Source of the DNA: Wuchereria bancrofti
Lineage: Eukaryota; Nematoda; Chromadorea; Rhabditida; Onchocercidae
Assembly (NCBI GenBank): GCA_005281725.1
Contig: SSBO01000003.1
Coordinates: 9,788,581-9,852,580, forward strand
Reading direction: 5' to 3'
Length of the DNA stretch: 64,000 nucleotides
Shown: positions 12,541 through 23,709 of the stretch, one piece after another
Layout: every line of letters starts with the position of its first letter
Numbering within the stretch: the first letter of the stretch is position 1
Translations under genes and position numbers: made by a program
Notes under the pieces: model-generated
Databases searched by the model: none
Told to the model about the DNA's origin: nothing
The model's input: the letters and a program-made list of their open reading frames with translations, nothing else

Positions 12541-15033
12541 ATTTGAAAAAAAATCTTTCAAAAATCAACTCTTTCCACTTTCTCTTCCATCATTCCTTTT
12601 TCATCTTTTATGTATCGAAGATTTCTTTATTTACCCGATTTTTTTTTTTGTTTTATATGTCAATTTTATCCTAACCATTCTTCTATTTTTTTTTTTGCCA
12701 ATTAACTTTCACTCTTTTTCTCAATTTTTATAACTACTTCATTATTTTTTTATCTTTATCCTATCTTTATTATTAATTATTACTAACTTTATGAAATGCT
12801 GCATCAAAAAATTTATAGTAATTAAAAAAGTTCCGTTCTTTTTACATAATATTATTGCTATTTAAATTACTCATAAACAATTTTTTTTCTAAATTTCATG
12901 TTTATGTCATTTGTCGTATAGCCCTAATTTATTAATTAATTGTATGCAAATGACAAATCTCCCACTTTATCTTACATAATTATATTTGAGCAATTTGTTT
13001 ACTTGAATTTTACATTTATTTTAAAAGCTATTCAATCAACATGGGGCAAAGGTACGAGTTAATTAACTACTGGTAACATTAAATAATCCTACAATTTTAG
13101 TAGAGCTTTTGTGTAAACCAGAAAATTGTTATGTTATAATTAAAAATTTAGAACATTCATTGCTGTTCTAAAATTCGCAACATTTTGTCGTTATTCTATA
13201 TTCATCTAATTTTGACTGTTTAGTTTTGTATGAAATATTTAAGATTTTTAGTTTTTCTTTTTTGTCAAACGTATAATTTTTTTCTTTTTTAAGCTATTAA
13301 CGTGAAACTATTACGTTTTGATCATTTTTACGATGTTTTGAATGTAATTGAATAACAACATATAGCAAAAAATGAAAGGATTTTTTTGCCTTTTTTTATT
13401 TTCATTTCATTGTTAAAGGAAAGAACTTTTTGCAATAAATTTCCGGTTATGAAGAAAACAAGTTCTTGTATTAATTTAAATTTGAACATTAATTGAGATA
13501 ATGTTAAATGGAATGCCAATATTTTACCATCGTCTTTTCGTTTCCTTTCTTTTTCATTTTTAAAAATTTTTAAATAGCATTAAACTATTCTGATGGAGTA
13601 AATGAAAGAAGGAGAGAAAAAGATTGAAAAAAAGGATAAAAAGAGTTATATGAGAAGGAACTTTTATTATTTTTTTTTTTTGAATTACTTTTTAAAATGG
13701 AATATGAATGAATAGAGAAGGAGGAAAAAAAAAGAATTATTTTATATTAAGAGAGTTTTATTTTGATTGAAAAGCTAAAATGGATGTTTCTAATTATATT
13801 GTTGTATTGAAAGAAAGTAAGCAAAAAATAAAAATAAAAAAATTGTAAAAAAAATAAAAAATACCAGAATTAAAAGATGAATTGAATAAAAAAAAGACAT
13901 GAAAATATTTTTGAAATAAAAATGATGTATTTAAGAGAGAGAGAGAGAGGGCATGAAATGATTTTAGGATGCTAGGATGCATTTAGGATGAAATGTATGA
14001 AAACATTCTAAAAAAAATGCTAAGATGATGAAATTGTTATATCTAATATTTGATATGATGTATACACTCAAAATTATTGATAATTTATAATTTTTTATTT
14101 TATTTAAAAAATTTAAATTAATACAAAATTAAACTTTTAGTTTTTAATTCAATTTTTGCTTTTTTAAATGTTTGTTTATTTTTTCAGAAGCTATTTTATT
14201 ATGTATCATACGTTCATTACGTATGAAAATTAAAAATGAGTTAGAACTTTATTTTTTAATTTAATCTTTACTTTTTTTAATGTTTGTTTTATTTTTTCAT
14301 ACATTTATTTATTTTACTAAACTATTGATGAAATTTAGAAGTGAAATTTAAAAAATGAATTAGAAATGCTAAAAAACGATTTTTCTGTGATCAATCAATC
14401 AATTTTTCTTTTTTTTTTCCTTCAATTATCTTTTAATGAATGTTTCATTGGAAGAGCAACGAAAAAATGTTGTAACATTTATAAGTACAAGTAATATTAC
14501 TGCAAAGTAACAGTAGTAAATTACTTATACAATTAAATTTAGTATGATTTTAGAAATTACTTAACAAATTACTGAAAGTATGAAAGGATAATAGAGGAAA
14601 ATGTTGTTACTGTTCTCATTTTTTCTCCTCCATAGCAATTCGATGCAATAATCGAATAAAATTTATAACTTATAACTTTTTTTAAACATTTTAAATTCGC
14701 CAATTTTGTATTTTTGCTTTTTTTCATTCTCTGTTTCTCCAATTTTTTTTTTCTTGTTTGATATTTAAAAGAGATTTTGATGAGATAATTAATAATTGAT
14801 AATAATTATATAATTTTATTCTTTTCTTTTTTAAATTTTTTTATTTTTTTCCTTATTTCTTCTTTTTTTTTTTTGTTCCCTTTTAAAATTTCAGTGTCAA
14901 ATTGCTCAAATTTGGTAAGAGAGAGAGCGCTATTATTTGCTTATATGAACAGGAAAAATTTCATCATACTATCTATCACGAACAAAGAGAAAAATTGTCA
15001 AATTGCTATCGCTTTTCCTGTAAACGTATTGAA

Positions 15034-15155
15034 CCACACTACTACTACTACTATTTAACAATTACTATTTATCATTATCATTATCGTTATCACTACTACT
15101 ATTACGATTACTATTACTAATATCACTACTACTACTACTACTACTGCTATTACAA
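15034..15155. repeat. ACT/ATT/CGTT simple-sequence array
   Basis: ACTACTACTACT-like units grading into TATCATTATCGTTATCA-like units and back to ACT. The tyrosine/histidine-rich tail of the open frame over it comes from this array. Confidence 0.8.
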
Positions 15156-15678
15156 CTATTTCTATTATATTTGTATATATTATTCATCAATTTCTATTTC
15201 TATTATTTCTACCTTATTCTATTGATCAAATTTTTTATTATTGATCAAATTTATAGTCTCATTCAAATACAAATACAAAAAAAGAAAAAGGAGAAAGAAA
15301 AAAGAAATGTCTAATTTAATCTGTTATTATTACTATCATTATTATCATTGAATGATAAATGCAGTGAAAATTTTAATTTATTCAAAATTTCCAATTTAAT
15401 CAATTAAAAATTAATAAAATTGTAAATTTTTATTTTATCAATCTTATTGCCTATTTTTAAATTTGTTTCTTCACTTTTCCATTTCTTCTTCTATTACACT
15501 ACAAATATCATACTGTTTGATATTCTTTTTCTTCTTTCTTTCCTTCTTTTTTTCATTTCTCAATTTTCATTTTTATTACCATACTTTTGGCAAGAATAAA
15601 AAAAAATAGAATAAAATAAAAAAGAAGAAGAAGAAATTGGAAAACGAAAGAAAGAAACATCAACATCGCTTAGTGGCA

Positions 15679-15687
15679 ATGTCAAAG
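15679..15687 (+). CDS. ptb-1: PTB exon 1 (proposed coding start, M-S-K)
   Basis: GCAATGTCAAAG is followed at 15688 by a GTGAGA donor. Splicing to exon 2 in phase 0 gives MSKRGSNDFF, which matches the human N-terminal block KRGSDELFS. The lysine-arginine pair at the junction corresponds to the first half of the PTB bipartite nuclear localisation signal. This is the best start visible upstream of exon 2. The same frame stays open upstream to a TAG at 15607 without another ATG, so an upstream exon could also feed into it. A nine-base coding portion cannot be proved from sequence alone; a different or additional first exon in the upstream 15 kb remains possible. Confidence 0.5.
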
Positions 15688-15871
15688 GTGAGAGATATTT
15701 AATTTTTGTTTGTTTTGTTTTTTTACTAAAAGAAGTTGTTAAAAAAAAAGATATGTTATTGTAAGCATTTATTAAATTAAAAAAAGCTTTTAAAAATAAT
15801 AATTAGAATATAATTGATCCCGTTTGAAACTTTATATTTCAGATTATACTTTATTGATTTGTTCTATCAAA

Positions 15872-15922
15872 TCTTTCCTTCTCCCTCTCCCTCTCTCTCT
15901 CTTTCTCCCTCTCTTTCCCTCT
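15872..15922 (+). repeat. CT-rich tract in intron 1
   Basis: A run of TCTCCCTCTCCCTCTCTCTC-type sequence on the sense strand. As RNA it would be a dense cluster of CUCUCU-like sites of the type PTB binds, so it could serve feedback, but it is also an ordinary microsatellite. Confidence 0.8.
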
Positions 15923-17250
15923 ATTGTAAAAGTTAATGTATGGAATAATTTGAAAATGCGATAATATTATTATCACTTAAATTATATATATACACATATA
16001 TATGTATGTTACTTAATTACTTATGCTAATTAATTTTTTATTAATTAACCAACAAAAGTGAAGTTAGTTTGATAAGTGGGGATAGCAAATAACTTTGGTT
16101 ATTTACAGATTTATTCATTCTACCAAAAAAAAAGAAAAGTATTTTATCCCAAAATTTACCCAAAAAAAAAATTCACTTCTACATTCCTAACTAATTAATA
16201 CGTTTTACTTAACTAATTAACTACTCTAATTTTCCTTTTCTGTTTTCTTTCTTTCCTCCTCCATCTATTGGCATTTCTTGAAGATAGAAAGATTAGAATT
16301 ATTAAACTTACCTCAAAATTTGATTGTCATTTATTTTTGTATCTTTCTAATGAATAATTTCAATGTTAATTACATATATATTTTACAATAATAAATTATT
16401 CATAATACTTAAAAACAAGAGAAAAAGAAACATCAATTTTACATATTTGTGTAATTTTTGGCCATTAAAAATAATTATTGTCAAATTTTTGATTGTAATT
16501 TTGGATGTTAAATCAAATAAATTAAGAGATAACAGTTTCTTTCTTCTTTTTCCTTTGTTTAAAATTTGTTTCAATTTTTTTGATTTTAATTTGATTTAAT
16601 GCTCAAAAATGTTTAGATTCCATTGATTTATTTTAAGACTATATATAGAGTTAAAATTTTTATTTCATCTTTCTGATCCAAATTTAAATTTAATGTTAGA
16701 CTATTTAGAATCACTTCACTGACTTATTTTAAAGTTAAGTTTTTTTCTTTTCCTTTTTTCTTTCTTTCTTTCATTTTTTTTTTTCTTGGAATGAAATAAA
16801 TTAAGAAAGAAATGATGCTTATGGGAAGTTTTTTTGCTAGTTTTTTTTCAATTTTTTTTATTTTTTATTTTTATAATTTTATGTTTAAGGATGTATTTGC
16901 TTCTTTCTTTCTTTCTTTCTTCCTTTCTTTTTTTTTTCGCAATGAATAAACTATTTATGCTGGAATTATTTAAAATGTCAAAGATGCTCAATTATTTTAC
17001 ATTTGATAACAATTTCATATATTTTCATTATTTCATTTTAGATTTTTATTTTTAAATATGATTTCTCAACGATTATTCAATGAATTTTTCTTCTATTTGC
17101 TATCAATTATTTCATTTTCTATTGCTAATTTTTTGCATTGTGTTTAAGCATTTCATTATTTGTATATGCTAATAATGCTTGCCTTCTTTCAATTCTTCCT
17201 GTCAACAAATTATTTTATTGGCAATGAAATTTGTTTTTTTTTTAACTGTT

Positions 17251-17318
17251 TTTCTCTCTCTCTCTCTCCTTCTCTCTGTCTCTCATTTTCTTCTTCCTTT
17301 TCTCTCTCTCTCTTCCTT
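17251..17318 (+). repeat. CT-rich tract in intron 1
   Basis: Sense-strand CT dinucleotide runs, interrupted by TCTCATTTTCTTCTTCC and followed by more CT units. It resembles the other polypyrimidine tracts of this gene's introns. Confidence 0.8.
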
Positions 17319-18480
17319 TGTCAATTTTTATTTGAAAGATTTTTTGTCGTTTTTTTTTTTTTTTTTTTGAAAAGACTTTCAAATGTTATTCAAATATTAT
17401 TTCAATAGTGCGATTTGTTAGATTGGATTTATTCTTGCTTGCGGGGAATTTTTCAAAAATATTAAATAAAAGATTATTATTCTTTTTTTAAATGTTATGT
17501 TTCAATTGGAAAAAAAGTAAAATGTATGTTTTTTTTTTTGATCGATTTCATTTAATTTGTACAAATTAGAAATTATTTGAAAAAAAATAATTCAATTATA
17601 CAAGTAATTCTTGTATTTTGTGATCATTGTCAACTGTCAATTGTAAAATTATTTTTTTGTTTGTTTGTTTTTGTTGTTATCAGTTATTATCATTGTCTAA
17701 TCAGTGATAATCATTACAAAACTTACATTTTGATATGCCACTATTATAAGTGAACATTAAACTGTAAACAATGTTTTCCTACTATCATCAGTTATTATTA
17801 TTGTCACAATCATTATCACCTATCACTGAAACTAGTATCATTATAATCACAATCATAATCATATTCATACTATGCATCACAATTATTTTTTTAAATCAAA
17901 TTTAATTTGATTTAAATGATTCATAATTCAATGAACATTTAACACATTTTCATCTTGTATATTTGAAAATAAAATGTTTCAAACACACATTTCAATAATA
18001 AATTTCATTTATGAGACATATATGTAATCCTCGATTCTTTCCAATTCATTTTATTAATATTAGACAAATATTTTTCACTTCATATATTTTTTTTTTTAAT
18101 AAATATTTTAAAATAAAGAAAAGGAAAAAAATGTAATTTTTTCAAAAAGAAAAAAATGACAGCAAATTGAAATGAGTGGAAAAAATGATTGTTTTTTAAA
18201 ATGTGAAATGTGGAATTATAATAATTGTAGCAGCGCTATAAACAGTTAATTATCATTATCTTATTTAATTACTATATGATAATATCACTAATTAGCAAAC
18301 TTTGTTTATGTTATAAACATAAACAATAATTATTCATTCATTTTGATTAACAAAGTTATTTCATCTAATTCTGTATTTTTTACTCTTTCCTTCATTTTTT
18401 CTTTCCCTTTTTTTGTACAAAATATTGATAAAATTTTAAGAGTAGAAATGAAATGGAGGAATATTAATTATCATTTGCAT

Positions 18481-18755
18481 AAATAATATGATATGATAGG
18501 ATGTGATATGATATGAATTATTGATAAGTTGATTTATAGCACGAATGACATGATATGATATGAATTATTGATAAATTGATTTATAACATAAATGATATGA
18601 TATGAATTATTGATAAATTGATTTATAACATAAATGATATGATATGAATTATTGATAAATTGATTTATAACATAAATGATATGATATGAATTATTGATAA
18701 ATTGATTTATAGCATGAATGATATGATATGAATTATTTATAAGTTGATTTGTATA
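18481..18755. repeat. 42-bp tandem repeat, about six copies
   Basis: Units of 42 bp contain TTGATTTATAACATAAATGA followed by TATGATATGAATTATTGATA. The phase is visible at 18581, 18623 and 18665. The central copies are nearly identical; the first and last are diverged, with GCACGAATGACATG and TTTATAAGTTG variants. It is AT-rich intronic satellite-like DNA with no coding value. Confidence 0.9.
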
Positions 18756-19687
18756 TTATGTGTAATTGATTCAAATAATATATGATAGATGTGAAAGATT
18801 ATAAATTTGAGCATTTTTAATGAAATAAAAAAAAAAGAAAAAAGAACTGAAATTTATTTCAACATTTATCTGCCATCTAAATCAGATATCTTGTTATGTT
18901 ATCATATATATACAAATGTATTTCTCGATTTTTTCCTCAATTCTTATACTTTATAATTTTCATTCTTTATCAGTTTTATTTCAAATTTTATTTTTCACAG
19001 TATCACTTTTTTGTTATTTTATTAATTGCATCAATTTTTCTATTTTAAATAATTAAATTAAAATTTAATTATTCATAAAATTGAATGATAATTCTTTTTT
19101 GTTTAACGATGATAAAACAATCTTATTTAGAAATGAAAAATCTCAAAGTTCATTCGTAAATTTCAGAATGTTAAAAATTTGTCATACTTAAAAATTAAAA
19201 AAAATTTTTTTTGATAATAAATCTTTTTGGTTTAAATTCATTAGTTCATTAAATTTTACACTTCTTTTCCTTTATTTTATTTTGTTGTTTCTTATTTTAT
19301 TTTTTGAAATTAAAAGAAAAAAGTTGTAAAAAAAGGTTTTTTCGCTAATCAAATTGAATGCTATTTATCCTAATTATTTCATAAAAATTTTATGGAATCT
19401 TTTTTTTATTCTTAAATGTTAATTTTCAACATAAAATCTCATTTATTTTTTTCTCGAGAATTCCACTTCAATAATGAAATTTATTAGATTGAACCAATAC
19501 TGCTGTTCAAACAGAAATATAAATTCGATTTTGGGTTTTTTTTTGTTGTTGTTGTTGACAAGATGACAAACTTTTTATTTAGTTCACTTAAGCAATTTTT
19601 TTTCTCTACAAATAGTATTATTGATTTTTTCTCTATGAATTGATAAAGCAAGAAAAAAATTGGAAAATTTTTTGTTTTTTTTTCTAG

Positions 19688-19792
19688 CGTGGATCAAATG
19701 ATTTTTTTGCATCATTATCGAGTACCACAGGTGGTGGAAATTTATTAGCAACAAATTTACGTGGTGTTACATTAGATAGTGAAGCTAAAAAG
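19688..19792 (+). CDS. ptb-1: PTB exon 2 (N-terminal nuclear-localisation region)
   Basis: Acceptor TTTCTAG, donor AAG/GTATGT; 105 nt, phase 0 to phase 0, residues 4-38. The peptide starts RGSNDFFASLSS and ends SEAKK. It aligns with the human segment KRGSDELFS...SKKFK, which carries the N-terminal bipartite nuclear localisation and export signals. The basic halves (K-R at the exon 1/2 junction and K-K-A-K across the exon 2/3 junction) are kept about 33 residues apart, as in the vertebrate protein. Between them the sequence is glycine-, serine- and threonine-rich and probably disordered. Splice signals and homology make this exon reliable. Confidence 0.88.
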
Positions 19793-20291
19793 GTATGTTT
19801 AAATAATTCAAAAGATAATAGATGAAATTTTTTCTTTCATTAAAAGATAATAGATGAAATTTTTTTTAACTTTTTGAACAAATTTTTTTGTTCTACTTTT
19901 TTCCCTTTTTAATTATTGTTAGTAAAAAAGAATTGAAATAGATATTGTAATTATCAAATTGACAATGGTATGAATGATATAAATTTGAAATGCTTGTTTG
20001 TTTGTTTGTCTTTTTCTGTTTTTTCATTCGTTAATTAAAAATGAAATAATTTGAAGAAATATTAACAAGTTTTTCTCTTCTACTTTTTTCGCTTTTTAAT
20101 TATTGATAATAAAAAAATAAAATAAAATAAACATTGTAATTATCAAATTGACAATGGTATGAATGATATAAATTTGAAATGCTTGTTTGTTTGTTTGTTT
20201 GTCTTTTTTTCTGTTTTTAATTCATTAATTAAAAATGAAATAATTTGAAGAAATATTTTTTTTCTTTTTCATTTTTTTCTCTCTTTTTTAG
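19793..20291 (+). other. Intron 2, containing an imperfect tandem duplication
   Basis: 499 nt from GTATGT to TTTTTTAG. Two diverged copies of about 170-187 bp (from 19891 and from 20078) fill most of it. Both contain ATTATCAAATTGACAATGGT and a GTTTGTTTGTTTGT run. A shorter internal duplication of AAAGATAATAGATGAAATTT lies at 19812-19862. Confidence 0.85.
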
Positions 20292-20505
20292 GCTAAATTA
20301 GATTATTCAGTGAATTTATTAACAACAACTAGTGGAATGGTATTACCATCAATGCAACAGCAACTTCTTTCAGCTGTTGCATTTGCTAATGGCGCACAAT
20401 TTTTACAAAATTCCGCTTTTTTAACTCAACCATTTATTAATGCTAATACGATAACTTCTACTGCTACTAATAGTAATAGTAGTAGTAGTACTACTACTAG
20501 TAACA
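20292..20505 (+). CDS. ptb-1: PTB exon 3 (N-terminal low-complexity region)
   Basis: Acceptor TTTTTTAG; 214 nt ending one base into a codon; residues 39 to 109/110. It begins AKLDYSVNLL, supplying the second basic half of the nuclear localisation signal with exon 2. It continues with a hydrophobic/glutamine stretch (MQQQLLSAVAFANGAQF) and a threonine/serine/asparagine-rich tail encoded by ACT/AGT repeats. The donor is chosen as GTATGC at 20506. A second donor, GTAACA at 20500, lies six bases earlier and is also in frame, so tandem-donor isoforms differing by two residues are possible. The open frame past the donor runs into intronic F/I/K-rich noise. This N-terminal extension is longer than in human PTBP1. 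Confidence 0.8.
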
Positions 20506-20731
20506 GTATGCTTTATATCATTTCCTTTTTTTTAATTATTATTAAAAATTTAAAAAAATTGGAAAGTTCAAAAATTCAAAAAAATAAGGAAAGGAAAATT
20601 TACTTTTTATTACTTTTACGATAAACTTTTGTGGCAAATTAAAAATTTATTCATTAATTACTAATGAAATTAATCAAATATTAGTTAATAAATTATTATT
20701 AATATTAAAGTATTAAAATAATTTATAATAG

Positions 20732-20910
20732 ATATGGCTGCGACAACATCAACTGGTTTAATAAGTGGTAATATTGGACAGTCACATCATATTTCACGTG
20801 TGGTACATCTTCGAAATATACCATCCGATATGACTGATTTAGAATTAATTCATTTTTGTATGCCTTATGGAAAACTTATTAATTATTTATTACTTAGAGG
20901 AAGAAATCAG
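20732..20910 (+). CDS. ptb-1: PTB exon 4 (start of RRM1)
   Basis: A weak acceptor (ATTTATAATAG) and donor CAG/GTAAAA; 179 nt, completing one codon then 59 codons to phase 0; residues 110-169. After a short linker it encodes SRVVHLRNIPSDMTDLELI and then MPYGKLINYLLLRGRNQ. These align block for block with human RRM1 (SRVIHIRKLP... and ...LKGKNQ). The RNP2 strand is V-V-H-L-R-N (about 133-138). An ATG occupies the third to fifth bases of the exon, so an internal start omitting the N-terminal region is conceivable but not indicated. The intron before it is only 226 nt. Confidence 0.93.
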
Positions 20911-21132
20911 GTAAAAATTATTTATTCCAATTCAAAATTTTGTTTTATTAATATAAAGAATTAATAATTTGATTACGTACAATTTATTACATTCAATTAT
21001 TTTAACTAACATTTAATAATAAAAAAAAGTTCAACAAATAAGAAGTAATAATTGCTATTATTGCTTGTATGATGGATAAATTAAAAGTATGAAAAAAATT
21101 TTTTTTAATATTCAAATTTTTTTTTCTTTAAG
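20911..21132 (+). other. Intron 4
   Basis: 222 nt, GTAAAA to TTCTTTAAG. AT-rich with T and A runs; nothing else seen. Confidence 0.9.
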
Positions 21133-21215
21133 GCATTTGTGGAATACGAAGATGAACGAAGTGCCCAAACTTTAGTTACTGTTAATATAGCATGTCCAGT
21201 AGCTATTCGTGACAG
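21133..21215 (+). CDS. ptb-1: PTB exon 5 (RRM1 RNP1 segment)
   Basis: Acceptor CTTTAAG and donor ACAG/GTATTT; 83 nt from phase 0 to two bases into a codon; residues 170-196. Its start, AFVEYEDERSAQTLV, follows NQ of exon 4 and aligns with human NQAFIEMNTEEAANTMV, the RNP1 strand plus the second helix of RRM1. The rest, NIACPVAIRDR, corresponds to the loop before the last strand (VTPVLRGQ in human). RNP1 in PTB RRMs lacks the usual aromatic pair, and that is true here as well. Confidence 0.93.
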
Positions 21216-21495
21216 GTATTTGACATATTTCGCATTTATTTATTTTTTTTCAATGGTTACTGATCATGAAAGTATACACCTGTTACCAATTAATAAAACT
21301 TTTTAAATTTGCAATAAAAAGAAAACTTACAATTTAATAAAAAGTTGATTTTTTCTTTTCACCAAATAAAAAAGCTTAAATTTAAATTAATTTATACAAA
21401 AAAAAAACAAACAAAAAATTGATTTGTAAAATATTTTTTGAAAAATTTATCAATTAAAATTCAGCAAATAAATTTTCACTTTATCATCATTTTAG
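21216..21495 (+). other. Intron 5
   Basis: 280 nt, GTATTT to ATTTTAG. AT-rich; no further feature seen. Confidence 0.9.
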
Positions 21496-21601
21496 GACAA
21501 TATTTTGTCAATTTTCCACTCATCAAGAATTGAAAACCAATCGTCGTCTTCGTGCTGATAGCAATGGTTCTAATCTTATCATTGATCAAGATGATAATGA
21601 G
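21496..21601 (+). CDS. ptb-1: PTB exon 6 (end of RRM1 and start of linker)
   Basis: Acceptor CATTTTAG and donor GAG/GTTTGC; 106 nt; one base completes arginine 197, then 35 codons to phase 0 (residues 198-232). TIFCQFSTHQELKTNRRLRA matches the last strand of human RRM1 and the block after it (IYIQFSNHKELKT). The tail DSNGSNLIIDQDDNE is acidic and starts the RRM1-RRM2 linker. The donor is not consensus but is the only one giving phase 0, the phase at which exon 7 resumes. Confidence 0.9.
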
Positions 21602-23235
21602 GTTTGCTTACTTCAAATGCATTTCTTTTTGCTCGTAAAATTCTGCAAATTTTACGCAAATTAGAAATAAAATTATATGATGACAAGAGTGGCTTAAATT
21701 TCAATCAACAATTAATTAGCTCAATCTCATTTTTTTATCCATTTATTCAGTCGAACAATGTTAATTGTACTTGAAGAAAAAAAAAAGAAATCCATTTTAA
21801 AATTTTATTATAGTTTTAACTCTTGAAATAGATTTTACTCTTAAAATTAATCAACAAATGGATGAATAGAGATAAATAAAAACAAAAAAAAAGAAAAAAA
21901 AAACAAATTTGTTTAATGATTAATGAAGATGGATTTTATTTGATTTATAAATTTTTGTTACATTATTCTTTAAAATGAATGCCAAAAGCTTTTTTTTTTT
22001 TTAATTTGATGAATGAAAGCCTAGTATTATTCTTCTGCTATTTCTTTCCAAGATTAGTTAGCTAATTCTAAATTCTTTTTCTTTTTTCTTTTTGCTATAA
22101 AGCAATAATAGCAATAATCATTTATCAGTCTCTTATCACTTGTTATGTAAATCATTTCATATAACTTGTAAATATGCGTGTGTGTGTGTGTGAAAGGTTG
22201 AAGTGATAATTCTGAATAAATATGCTTAATTTAATTTAGGTGTAATTTGTAAATTATGCTAAATGTAAATTATACTAAAAAATTGCAGTAAAAAAATGTA
22301 AATCATGCTAAAAAATAAATTATACTTTTTTTGTTTGCAGACTAATTCAATTTAATGATTTTTTATTTATTACAAAAAGAAAAAGTAGCAACTGCGAATG
22401 AAAAATAGTGCATAGTGATAAAATATGATCAAATATAATGATAATTAAATATGAAATTAGTAAAATTAGTAAAATTTTATGTATTTAGTGAAAATTTTTT
22501 TCAAACATTTTAATGATAATATTATAAAATTTAGTTGAAAAAATTTTCTATCAAATAATAATAATAGATTGTCAATGGGAAAATTTTTGAAAAATTTTCA
22601 TGATACTAATTAAAAAGTTAATTGAGAAATTTTACAAATTCTATTACTGAATAATTTTTTTTATTTTCAATAATTAATTTCAGCAATGATTTTAATTTTA
22701 ACAAAGCTATTTTATCAGATTATATAAGATTATTGTATTACAATATGAATAATTCAATTATAAAATTTAATAATTTCTAAAGTGTTGAAATTTCAATAAT
22801 TTCATGTATTATATATTACATAATACTTCTCCTACGTTTTCTACCTTTCTTTTTTTTTTCTTTATTTGTTTTTTTATTTTCTCTTGGTTTCATTTTTAAA
22901 ACTTAAACATTTAAAATATTATTTCTTTTTCTAGCTTTTTTTGTCTTTATCTTTTTTTTTGCCTTTTATCATCATTTCGACTCAATTCGTTTCATTTCAA
23001 TTCATTTCATTCCAATCAAATTCATTTCACTTTCTTTTATTTTCTAATTGAAAATAGCTTTTTAAAAATGTGCTAACTTTTCTCTCTAAATGTAAAAAAA
23101 AAAAATGGCAACCATGAGTTAGCATTAATTCATCAATCCTTCTTCATATAAATACATCAGACGTATTTCCTGTCTCCTTGTCTCCTGTCCTCATGTCTCC
23201 ATGTCCCTATGTCCTTTCCTTTTCCTTATTGGTAG

Positions 23236-23262
23236 GCCTATTTCCGGTGCCCCTCTTTTCGG
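23236..23262 (+). other. Possible 27-nt microexon in intron 6 (weak)
   Basis: An unusually GC-rich patch for this intron. Imperfect repeats of TGTCTCC/TGTCCT (about 23170-23220) lead into TTCCTTATTGGTAG, then 27 bases with no stop in phase 0 (GCC TAT TTC CGG TGC CCC TCT TTT CGG), then GTAATT. Size and phase would allow insertion between exons 6 and 7 without shifting frame. There is no homology support, so this is only a pattern. Confidence 0.15.
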
Positions 23263-23709
23263 GTAATTGGATGAATGATGATAAAGTGGAAGTGGTATAT
23301 GGCCATATTCTCTCTTCTTCAAACCAATTCTCAACCTTTTCTTTCTTTTTTTTTTTTTTTCAAGCTTTTTCTTTTTAAAAATGATACATAGAACATTGCT
23401 CACTAATCATATATCTATTTCTTCTTCCCTTTTTCCGCATATCATTTTGCGCTCATGCAAATTTCAAGTAATTATATTGTAGCAATGAAATTGTTCATTC
23501 ATTCATTTTTTTTTTCTTTTATTTCTTCCTCTTATTTTATTTAAAAAAAAAAAAAAAAGAAAAAAGAGGAAGGAAAAAATATGGGAAGAAGAAAAAGAAA
23601 ATATTAATCAATTTTGAAATAAATTCATTTTGATAAAATAAATTATTTGCAAAAAAAAAAGAATTAAACAAAAATATGATAATTTTAATAATGATATTAT
23701 CATTCTAAC

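Larger units (their letters stand above)
1..15678. other. Upstream region without a supportable gene
   Basis: No open frame here looks like protein: the longer ones are low-complexity F/K/I-rich or repeat-encoded, and none matches a family I recognise. The stretch holds homopolymer A/T runs, CT and GA tracts (about 560-605, 1933-1993, 6968-7020, 7225-7260, 7455-7505, 8365-8535), a 36-base A run at 2952-2987, a 30-bp minisatellite (3225-3620), ACT and GAT/ATC arrays, and an imperfect tandem duplication at 11505-11756. It could be intergenic DNA or a long 5' region with untranslated exons of the PTB gene; sequence alone does not tell. I see no convincing promoter. Confidence 0.6.
15688..19687 (+). 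other. Intron 1 of the PTB gene
   Basis: About 4 kb between donor GTGAGA and acceptor TTTCTAG if exon 1 is right. It contains two strongly CT-rich tracts (about 15872-15922 and 17251-17318), a 42-bp tandem repeat (about 18481-18755) and many T runs. I see no other exon. Confidence 0.5.

Noticed and set aside
12195..12561. Serine-rich and methionine-rich proteins on opposite strands
   Set aside because: Both are translations of an ATC/GAT array.
13962..13990. Telomere-like TTAGG repeats
   Set aside because: Only three spaced TTAGGATG/CTAGGATG words, not TTAGGC arrays.
14895..14914. A 20-nt interval between TTTCAG and GTAAGA upstream of the gene, as a 5' untranslated exon
   Set aside because: Signals fit but nothing links it to the PTB transcript; chance occurrence is likely.
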